This document shows, one piece after another, positions 7,402 to 11,941 of a DNA stretch of 11,941 bases. The translations under genes and the position numbers were made by a program. The notes below the pieces were generated by a model, which saw only the letters and a program-made list of their open reading frames with translations, had not been told where the DNA came from and ran no database searches. Position 1 is the stretch's first letter. Each line of letters starts with the position of its first letter. Source of the stretch: Alphaproteobacteria bacterium. GTDB lineage: Bacteria; Pseudomonadota; Alphaproteobacteria; Rhizobiales; Devosiaceae. The stretch covers positions 1 to 11,941 of the forward strand of contig JAHJOS010000432.1 in assembly GCA_018820005.1 (NCBI GenBank). Reading direction: 5' to 3'.

Positions 7402-8058
7402 TCAAAACACGAACTGTTCTGGCTGGCGCGTCAGATCAAGTGAAGGCACGGTTGCATTGAATTCGCCACGCGCGGTCACCGTAGTCCCCGTCTTGACGAA
7501 AACATTGGCGATGGCGACGCCACCATCTCGCACCAGGGCAACCAAACGACCGCCATCCTTGAGCAAGGCAAGCAAGGCATCCGGTTTCTCATCAAGTGTA
7601 CCCTCGACAACAACAAGATCGAAGGACTGCCCCGACAGGGCTGAGGCCCCTCCGGCGACGACGCGCGCGTTCGTGACACCCAATGCAGTCAGATTGCTGC
7701 CAGCGGTGGCGGCCAACGTTGCGTCGGCTTCAAGCCCAACAACGCTGGCGGCTATTCCGGCAATTACTGCCGTCGCATAGCCCGTACCAGCGCCCACATC
7801 GAGCACAGCGTCGGTTTCGGAGATGTCTGCGAGCTGCAACAATTTCGCCAGAGGGGCGGGCGCCATCATGAAGCGCGGTGGCTGAGCGCTCCCCAGCCAG
7901 TGTATATCGTCGATGTAAGCAAGTGCCTGCCTGTCCGCAGGCACAAAAATTTCCCGCGGAATCGACGCCATCTGTGCCAACAAGGCCCATTCGGTCACAC
8001 CGCTGGTTCGCAGCTGGTTGTCGACCATCACGGCCCGCAGCCGCCCAAAATCCGTCAT
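7402..8058 (-). CDS. pcm: Protein-L-isoaspartate O-methyltransferase-like SAM methyltransferase
   Basis: The 218-residue product has the PIMT fold order: an N-terminal helical segment with MVDNQL (11-16) and the family phrase IPREIFVP (33-40), then the SAM-binding motif AVLDVGAGTGYATAV (84-98) with an acidic residue closing strand 2 (GLEAD, 108-112), then a seven-strand Rossmann core ending FVF. PIMT repairs isoaspartyl residues in aged cytoplasmic proteins. The segment that in characterised enzymes carries the catalytic Ser/Thr (ISQP-like, before motif I) reads RFMMAP (62-67) here, so repair activity is doubtful although the fold is clear. The ATG at 8058 was chosen because family similarity starts there; upstream in-frame codons read as non-conserved sequence rich in R, G and P. 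The gene sits directly upstream of tolC, and the symbol is used in the family sense only. Confidence 0.85.
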   Translation of the reverse strand: MTDFGRLRAVMVDNQLRTSGVTEWALLAQMASIPREIFVPADRQALAYIDDIHWLGSAQPPRFMMAPAPLAKLLQLADISETDAVLDVGAGTGYATAVIAGIAASVVGLEADATLAATAGSNLTALGVTNARVVAGGASALSGQSFDLVVVEGTLDEKPDALLALLKDGGRLVALVRDGGVAIANVFVKTGTTVTARGEFNATVPSLDLTRQPEQFVF

Positions 8059-8094
8059 TTGCGATAGTCCGCCCATTCCGCCATATGCTGGACG

Positions 8095-8124
8095 TGAATA
8101 TCCCTCCCCCCGCCTGCTTGGCAA
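8095..8124 (-). promoter_or_regulatory. Weak candidate promoter of the Pcm-like gene
   Basis: On the minus strand TTGCCA (8124-8119; 5 of 6 to the -35 consensus) is followed after 18 bases by TATTCA (8100-8095; 3 of 6 to the -10 consensus). A start near 8088 would give a leader of about 30 bases before the ATG at 8058. The -10 match is poor, so this is only a suggestion. Confidence 0.25.
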
Positions 8125-8208
8125 GCCACCATCGCGCGCTGTGACAAATTCAATCGTGCATAGGAGCCATGAGGACACGACAGACAGACATTGAGAGGCA
8201 TTCAAACG

Positions 8209-8228
8209 CGTCAGTTTTCCCGCTGACG
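8209..8228. repeat. Inverted repeat in the divergent intergenic region
   Basis: CGTCAG (8209-8214) and CTGACG (8223-8228) form a perfect 6-bp inverted repeat around 8 bases. It lies midway in the 263-base gap between the divergent Pcm-like gene and the small coiled-coil ORF, so it could be an operator. Nothing else in the gap is clear apart from an AT-rich patch (8250-8278) just upstream of the small ORF. Confidence 0.3.
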
Positions 8229-8321
8229 AAATTTGGATGCTGCGCCGTTCAACAATAAACCTATCGCTTTAATAACATGTGCCAGCATATGTACGGTGAG
8301 GCTGCATTGAAAGGCACTCGA

Positions 8322-8534
8322 ATGTCGTTGACCACACGCAAGCTGACCAAGCAAAGAGACGGCCTGAAGACTTCGGCGAAAGTGGCTACGGATCTGGCAA
8401 ATGCCGAACGACTTCTCGCTGATCAACAACACCTTGCAGCGAGAAAACTTGAAAACCTGGCCGATGTTCTGGCCGAGCAGGTCGTCGCCATAGAAACCGA
8501 GATTGAAAGCGCTGCCGCAGCGGAAAAGAAGTAA
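8322..8534 (+). CDS. Small charged coiled-coil protein, function unknown
   Basis: I do not recognise a family. The 70-residue product is almost entirely helix-forming: a basic N-terminal third (TTRKLTKQRDGLK, 3-15), then a run with heptad-like spacing of Leu, Val and Ala (ATDLANAERLLADQQ, LENLADVLAEQVVAIETEIE), ending in an Ala/Glu/Lys tail. It has no Cys, signal peptide or membrane segment, so it is probably cytosolic and oligomeric or bound to a partner. The ATG at 8322 has GAAAGG about 7 bases upstream. An in-frame ATG at 8277 would add 15 residues of unlike composition and has no ribosome site. The gene stands alone on the plus strand, divergent from the Pcm-like gene. A weak 7-bp hairpin follows the stop (8550-8573). 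Short length and lack of a known family keep confidence moderate. Confidence 0.55.
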   Translation: MSLTTRKLTKQRDGLKTSAKVATDLANAERLLADQQHLAARKLENLADVLAEQVVAIETEIESAAAAEKK

Positions 8535-8549
8535 CTGCGGCCGGAGGCA

Positions 8550-8573
8550 GACTTTCTCGCTGACTTGAAAGTC
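8550..8573 (+). terminator. Weak hairpin after the small coiled-coil ORF
   Basis: GACTTTC (8550-8556) pairs perfectly with GAAAGTC (8567-8573) across 10 bases, starting 16 bases after the stop codon. The stem is short, AT-containing and not followed by a T-run, so terminator activity is uncertain. Confidence 0.25.
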
Positions 8574-8788
8574 CCGTCCAGCATACCCAGACCATTCATT
8601 ATATAGGGCCAGGTGTCAGTGACGGCTCGCGTGGAGTCCTGCCCAAAGGTGGGGCGCCGTGCGCTGTCTAAGCCGACGGTCAAGGGACATTGAGTGGCCT
8701 GCAGACGCGTGCCAGAACGCTGCCGAATACCGGCGCACTCAATGGGCTTGGCAAGCGCCGCGACCTAGCGATTTCAAGGATATAAAGT
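8574..8788. other. Unassigned intergenic region with a 9-bp inverted repeat
   Basis: No supported gene lies between the small ORF and tRNA-Cys. The stretch holds CATTGAGTG (8688-8696) and its exact complement CACTCAATG (8736-8744), 39 bases apart, with smaller self-complementary pieces between them, plus an isolated TATATA (8600-8605) with no matching -35. It lies just downstream of tRNA-Cys in the tRNA's direction of transcription, so it may be part of that transcript's 3' region or a small RNA. Confidence 0.3.
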
Positions 8789-8862
8789 TGGAGGCCTCGT
8801 CCGGAATTGAACCGGAGTACGCGGATTTGCAATCCGCTGCGTCACCACTCCGCCACGAGGCC
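8789..8862 (-). tRNA. tRNA-Cys (GCA)
   Basis: The minus strand reads a full cloverleaf of 74 bases. The acceptor stem is GGCCTCG with CGAGGCC. The anticodon loop is GGATTGCAAATCC with anticodon GCA. The T arm CCGGTTCAATTCCGG is intact. The discriminator base is U, the identity base expected for tRNA-Cys, and CCA is encoded in the DNA. It stands alone, with no neighbouring tRNA. I see no clean terminator after it. Confidence 0.97.
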
Positions 8863-9002
8863 TCACGGGCCGGTTTCTAATCGACCGCCACTGCTTATGC
8901 AAGATCGCAGGTTGCCAAACCGTTATCGCCAACAGAAACCATTTTGCGCTTCACCCGAACCGACCGGCTGCCTAGGCTGACGGGAGTAGAACGGAGAGTC
9001 GC

Positions 9003-10217
9003 GTGAGCCAGACCATGTCCGCGCCGCCGAGTGGCGTGCGCAATTATTTCCAGCCCATCATGGCTGGCACCCTGGCGGCCATCGTGGGCTATGCCAGCAC
9101 TTTTACCCTGGTGCTGGCGGCACTGACGGCTGCGGGGGCATCGCCGCAACAGGCCGGCTCCGGTTTGATGACTGTGTGCATTGCCATCGGCATTCTCAAT
9201 ATCGTTGTCAGCGCTCGGCTCAGGCTGCCTGCCAGCTTTGCCTGGTCGACGCCAGGCGTTGCATTCATTCTGACGGTTGGCGAGCCGGTGGGCGGGTTTC
9301 CGGCAGTTGCTGGTGCCTTCCTGGTAGCCGCGGCCCTGCTGGTCCTCACGGGCCTGATCAAGCCACTGGCGCGCCTGGTTGCAGCCATCCCTGCCCCCAT
9401 CGCCAATGCGATGCTGGCGGGCATGTTGCTCACACTTTGCCTCGCCCCCATCAAAGCGGCGGGTGAAATGCCGGCGCTGGCGTTGCCGATCTTGTTGGCC
9501 TGGGTGGTTGGATTGCGCTTTGCGCGGCGCTTTGCGGTGCCTATCGCGGTGCTGGTTACGGGCATTTTGCTGGCCACAACCACGCATCTGCCACCCGGAG
9601 CGCTCGATGGCAGCTGGCCCGCGTTTGTGCCGGTCATGCCGGTTTTCACCTTCGATGCCATCATTCGCATCGGCCTGCCGCTCTATATTGTGACCATGGC
9701 GTCGCAGAACCTGCCCGGTTTGGCGGTGATGCAGGCCAATGGTTATGTGCTGCCGCCCGCGCCGATGTTCATCGTCACCGGTATTGCCAGCGCGGCGTCA
9801 GCACTGCTGGGCGGTCACACCAGCAATCTGGCAGCGATTACCGCGGCCATCTGCGCCGGACCTGAAGCGCACCCGGACCGTGCCATGCGCTGGCCAGCGC
9901 CCATTTCGGCGGGGGTCGTCTATCTGTTGCTCGCGCCGGCAGCAAGCCTGGCCGCGGCCTTTATTGCGGCCTCCCCACCGTTGTTGATTCAGGCGGTGGC
10001 GGGGCTGGCGCTGCTGTCCAGCCTCACGGCAGCGCTTGCCGGCGCCCTGGTGCATGAAGAGATGCGCCTGCCGGCCATCTTCACGTTTGTGACGACCGCC
10101 TCGGGCATTACCATCATGGGCGTGGGCGCGCCATTCTGGGGGCTTGTCGGCGGCATCGCCATGCTGATTCTTCTCCGCCTGGGCGTGAAGCCACCCGCGG
10201 AGAACCTGGGCACGTGA
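9003..10217 (+). CDS. benE: BenE-family (benzoate/H+ symporter-like) membrane transporter
   Basis: The 404-residue product is a very hydrophobic inner-membrane protein with about 12 transmembrane segments. It shows the BenE phrases: the N-terminal FAWSTPGVAFI region (about 79-89) and the central PLYIVTMASQNLPGLAVM (about 224-241), followed by the LLGGHTSNLAAITAAICAG segment (about 262-280). BenE proteins are annotated as benzoate/proton symporters on the basis of one Acinetobacter member; the substrate here is uncertain, since no aromatic-degradation gene is nearby. The GTG start at 9003 has GGAGA 6 bases upstream, while the ATG at 9015 lies too far from it. The last 4 bases overlap the mobA-like start (GTGA), so the two are probably cotranscribed and translationally coupled. 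No convincing promoter was found in the 140 bases between tRNA-Cys and the start. Confidence 0.9.
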   Translation: MSQTMSAPPSGVRNYFQPIMAGTLAAIVGYASTFTLVLAALTAAGASPQQAGSGLMTVCIAIGILNIVVSARLRLPASFAWSTPGVAFILTVGEPVGGFPAVAGAFLVAAALLVLTGLIKPLARLVAAIPAPIANAMLAGMLLTLCLAPIKAAGEMPALALPILLAWVVGLRFARRFAVPIAVLVTGILLATTTHLPPGALDGSWPAFVPVMPVFTFDAIIRIGLPLYIVTMASQNLPGLAVMQANGYVLPPAPMFIVTGIASAASALLGGHTSNLAAITAAICAGPEAHPDRAMRWPAPISAGVVYLLLAPAASLAAAFIAASPPLLIQAVAGLALLSSLTAALAGALVHEEMRLPAIFTFVTTASGITIMGVGAPFWGLVGGIAMLILLRLGVKPPAENLGT

Positions 10218-10825
10218 GTGCGCCCCATGCCGTGATCATTGCCGGCGGCAAGGGGTCGCGGCTTGGGGGCGTCCGCAAGGCCGAGCTTCGAATCGGCGGC
10301 ATTGGCTTGCTCGATCGCGTTGCGGGCAGGCTGGCGGGCGTAGCAGAGCCGATTCTGGTGGCGACCGGCCCGGGGACGAGCCCGGTTGGACTTCCCGCCG
10401 GCTGCAGCGGCATTGCCGATCTGGCCAAGCCCTGCGCAGGGCCACTGGCCGGCCTGGTGGCGGCAGTTCAGCATCTGCGCGACAACGGCGTCAGGAACGG
10501 CCTGTTGGTGTCGGTGGCAGTGGATACGCCGTTCCTGCCGACTGATTTTGTCAGCCGCATGATCGCGTCTCTGGGCGATTCTCCTGCAGTCTACGCCGCC
10601 TGGGGAGAGGATTTTTTTCCGCCCCATGCCGTCTGGCAGCTCGAAGCGCTACAGGGCCTGCCGATCGAGCTGGACAGCGGTGCTGCTCCGAATAGTCTTA
10701 AGGCGCTGCAGCGCCGGATTGGCGCCCGCCGGCTGGATTGGGCCCAACGGGGCAAGAGCAATCCATTCATCAATATCAACACCATGGCAGAGCTTTTGAC
10801 GGCACAGGCTCGGGTGACTGGCTAA
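10214..10825 (+). CDS. mobA: MobA-like molybdenum cofactor guanylyltransferase
   Basis: The 203-residue product fits the MobA nucleotidyltransferase fold and length (about 190-210). The nucleotide-binding start is AVIIAGGKGSRLGG (6-19) with Lys at 22. GPLAGL is at 76-81, the metal-binding VDTPFLP at 103-109, and the C-terminal NPFININT at 183-190 matches the family NxNTPEDL signature. MobA joins GMP from GTP to molybdopterin to make the bis-MGD cofactor of DMSO-reductase-family enzymes in the cytoplasm. The loop before the lysine reads GGVRKAE rather than the usual GGxDKG or GGxDKA, so the Asp is an Arg. The GTG start lies inside the last codons of the benE-like gene. No mobB or other molybdopterin gene is present in the window. 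Other nucleotidyltransferase roles remain possible because of the altered loop. Confidence 0.82.
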   Translation: MSAPHAVIIAGGKGSRLGGVRKAELRIGGIGLLDRVAGRLAGVAEPILVATGPGTSPVGLPAGCSGIADLAKPCAGPLAGLVAAVQHLRDNGVRNGLLVSVAVDTPFLPTDFVSRMIASLGDSPAVYAAWGEDFFPPHAVWQLEALQGLPIELDSGAAPNSLKALQRRIGARRLDWAQRGKSNPFININTMAELLTAQARVTG

Positions 10826-10865
10826 GAGATTGTCGCAAGTTATTCACACGGTCGGCAATTGGGGC

Positions 10866-10894
10866 TTGGCAAACCAAATCAAGTTCGGTACATG
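10866..10894 (+). promoter_or_regulatory. Candidate promoter of tRNA-Asn
   Basis: TTGGCA (10866-10871; 5 of 6 to the -35 consensus) is followed after 17 bases by TACATG (10889-10894; 3 of 6 to the -10 consensus), about 35 bases upstream of the tRNA. Spacing is ideal but the -10 is poor. No promoter-like sequence was clearer in the 103-base gap after mobA. Confidence 0.35.
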
Positions 10895-10928
10895 ACCCTC
10901 GCCTTCGCAAGAAGGACAACGAAGGTGA

Positions 10929-11003
10929 TCCGCGGTAGCTCAGTGGTAGAGCAATCGGCTGTTAACCGATTGGTCGTAGGTTCGAATCCTACCCGCGGAG
11001 CCA
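10929..11003 (+). tRNA. tRNA-Asn (GUU)
   Basis: A full cloverleaf of 75 bases: acceptor TCCGCGG with CCGCGGA, D arm GCTC...GAGC, anticodon loop CGGCTGTTAACCG with anticodon GTT, T arm TAGGTTCGAATCCTA, discriminator G and encoded CCA. It is a single gene between mobA and the SRPBCC gene. Confidence 0.98.
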
Positions 11004-11010
11004 TTCGTTC

Positions 11011-11029
11011 CCCCCACCCTTGGTGCGGG
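11011..11029 (+). terminator. Possible tRNA-Asn terminator hairpin
   Basis: Starting 8 bases after the tRNA, CACC (11015-11018) pairs with GGTG (11022-11025) around a 3-base loop, and CCC (11011-11013) with GGG (11027-11029) beyond one C-C mismatch. The sequence after it has no T-run, so it is a weak candidate. The remaining bases to 11168 show nothing recognisable. Confidence 0.35.
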
Positions 11030-11168
11030 TACAATTCAATCCACACGATGTCCATTTTACTGCAGCTGCCGATGTGCTGGCGTTGATCCGCTATCGGCTG
11101 GCGCTAAGGCGCGTTCTGTGGTGGTTTTGGACAGATTGCGGATGGCGACCAATCAGAGAGGTGCTCAG

Positions 11169-11624
11169 ATGAGCAACGGCATGGATATCGATGGCGAGAG
11201 CCAGATTTCGCTGACGCGGACAATCGACGCCCACATCGACGATGTCTTCAAGGCATGGACTGATCCGGCACTGATTGAGCAATGGCAGGCCGACGAGGCC
11301 GAGCTGGATGCCTTTGAGGGCGGCGAATACAAGTTCACCACCTTCGGGGACGAAGAAGACCCGGAAGACCACACAGTCAGCGGCGAAATTCTGGCTTTCG
11401 TTGAAAATGAAAAGCTGGTGATGAGCTGGGTGCACAAGGATGAGGACGACGATGAGGACGACCTCATTTTCGTGCTCGATATCCGCTTCAAGGCCATCGG
11501 CAGCGAGCAGACGCAGATCACCCTGACTGAGCGCGGACTGGCCCATTCTGATCCGGAATCGCGGATCTTCTCCATTGAAGCCTGGAATGCTGCGCTGGAG
11601 CACCTTGCCGAAGTGCTCGAATAG
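11169..11624 (+). CDS. SRPBCC/AHSA1-like domain protein
   Basis: The 151-residue product is a single START-like (SRPBCC, AHSA1 C-terminal type) domain. The family landmarks are in order: IDAHIDDVFKAWTDPALIEQW (19-39), the GGEYKF strand (51-56), SGEILAFVENEKLVMSW (71-87) and a closing helix EAWNAALEHLAEVLE (137-151). These helix-grip proteins bind small hydrophobic ligands or chaperone partners; no ligand can be named. The protein is unusually acidic, with DEEDPED at 61-67 and DEDDDEDD at 91-98, the latter in a turn between strands. The ATG at 11169 follows AGAGG by 7 bases; in-frame ATGs upstream lack a ribosome site. The photolyase gene begins 47 bases downstream on the same strand, so the two may share a transcript. 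Confidence 0.87.
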   Translation: MSNGMDIDGESQISLTRTIDAHIDDVFKAWTDPALIEQWQADEAELDAFEGGEYKFTTFGDEEDPEDHTVSGEILAFVENEKLVMSWVHKDEDDDEDDLIFVLDIRFKAIGSEQTQITLTERGLAHSDPESRIFSIEAWNAALEHLAEVLE

Positions 11625-11671
11625 TCTGAACTGGGTGGACCTCTGACACGTACATGTCCAGGGGTGCCCGA

Positions 11672-11941
11672 ATGACGACGACAAATCTTGCATGGCTGCG
11701 CAACGATCTTAGAGCGGCTGACAATCCGGCGCTCTGTGCAGCTTCGGCAGACGGGGCGCAGGTCACGGCGCTCTATATTCACGAAGAAACTGCCGATATT
11801 CGTCCACCAGGTGGCGCGGCGCGGTGGTGGCTGCACCGGAGCCTAGTGGCCCTCGAAACCCGTCTGGCTGGTCTTGGCGTGGCATTGATCGTGCGTGGTG
11901 GCGACCCCCGGGTCATCGTTGCCGATGTTGCTGCGGAGATC
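11672..11941 (+). CDS. phrB: DNA photolyase, N-terminal part (3' partial)
   Basis: The frame stays open to the last base and gives the first 90 residues. It shows the N-terminal antenna-binding domain of the cryptochrome/photolyase family: NLAWLRNDLRAADNPAL (5-21; usual form W-F-R-x-D-L-R-x-x-D-N-P-A-L), the strand VTALYIHEE (31-39), GGAARWWLHRSLVALETRL (47-65) and the VRGGDPRVIV strand (74-83). The enzyme uses light and reduced FAD to split cyclobutane pyrimidine dimers; the FAD domain lies beyond the window. The ATG at 11672 has AGGGG 7 bases upstream; an in-frame ATG at 11654 would add six residues. The window cannot separate CPD photolyase from a cryptochrome-like member. Confidence 0.93.
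   Translation, partial: MTTTNLAWLRNDLRAADNPALCAASADGAQVTALYIHEETADIRPPGGAARWWLHRSLVALETRLAGLGVALIVRGGDPRVIVADVAAEI

Noticed and set aside
8059..8205. 49-residue N-terminal extension of the Pcm-like protein
   Set aside because: The extension has no similarity to the family, and the candidate promoter lies within it; the ATG at 8058 matches the family start.
8423..8683. 86-codon minus-strand frame overlapping the small coiled-coil ORF
   Set aside because: It lacks a clear ribosome site and has mixed composition; the plus-strand ORF has better coding character and a Shine-Dalgarno-like sequence.
8659..8880. 73-codon plus-strand frame across tRNA-Cys
   Set aside because: It runs antisense through the complete tRNA-Cys gene, so it is not a protein gene.
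11091..11693. 200-codon minus-strand frame opposite the SRPBCC gene
   Set aside because: Antisense to a recognisable SRPBCC domain and without any known domain itself.
1..11941. Mobile element, CRISPR array, toxin-antitoxin or phage-defence system, including integration at the two tRNA genes
   Set aside because: No integrase, transposase, terminal repeats, spaced direct repeats or tRNA 3'-end duplications were found; both tRNAs are intact with encoded CCA and are flanked by ordinary genes.

Overview
The window is a stretch of ordinary chromosome from a GC-rich alphaproteobacterium. The order protein-isoaspartate-methyltransferase-like gene, tolC, popZ (DUF2497), valS is a Hyphomicrobiales-type arrangement. 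Together with the protein sequences it suggests a Devosia-like member of that order; the genus is an inference, not something the sequence proves. I see no insertion sequence, integrase, CRISPR array or phage gene, and codon and base use look uniform from end to end.

Layout. 1-777 (+) is the C-terminal ATPase half of an ABC exporter, cut by the window edge. It converges on a minus-strand block read from right to left: a Pcm-like methyltransferase (8058-7402), tolC (7270-5906), popZ (5709-4789), valS (4597-1838) and a ZntB/CorA-family metal transporter (1829-822). The block is not one operon. tolC has its own promoter-like sequence and ends in a strong intrinsic terminator. popZ and valS are separated by 191 bases holding two hairpins. 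valS and zntB are 8 bases apart and probably cotranslated. A small coiled-coil ORF (8322-8534, +) is divergent from the methyltransferase gene. tRNA-Cys(GCA) lies on the minus strand at 8862-8789. On the plus strand follow a BenE-family transporter gene and a mobA-like gene overlapping by 4 bases, tRNA-Asn(GUU), an SRPBCC/AHSA1-like gene, and the first 90 codons of a DNA photolyase that runs off the window.

How the genes fit together. The central block mixes translation (valS), cell-pole organisation (popZ), envelope export (tolC) and metal-ion transport (zntB). The most interesting regulatory signal is a TTAA-N7-TTAA sequence upstream of the tolC promoter. It matches the core binding motif of CtrA, the cell-cycle regulator of alphaproteobacteria, and it sits beside a gene block that includes the polar organiser PopZ. 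The right-hand part joins a transporter gene to a molybdenum-cofactor gene, followed by a stress or repair pair (SRPBCC protein and photolyase).

I found no convincing new multi-gene system. The points worth a second look are regulatory (CtrA-like site, hairpins near valS and tolC), a methyltransferase lacking the usual PIMT active-site segment, a repeat-bearing PopZ linker and an uncharacterised small coiled-coil protein.
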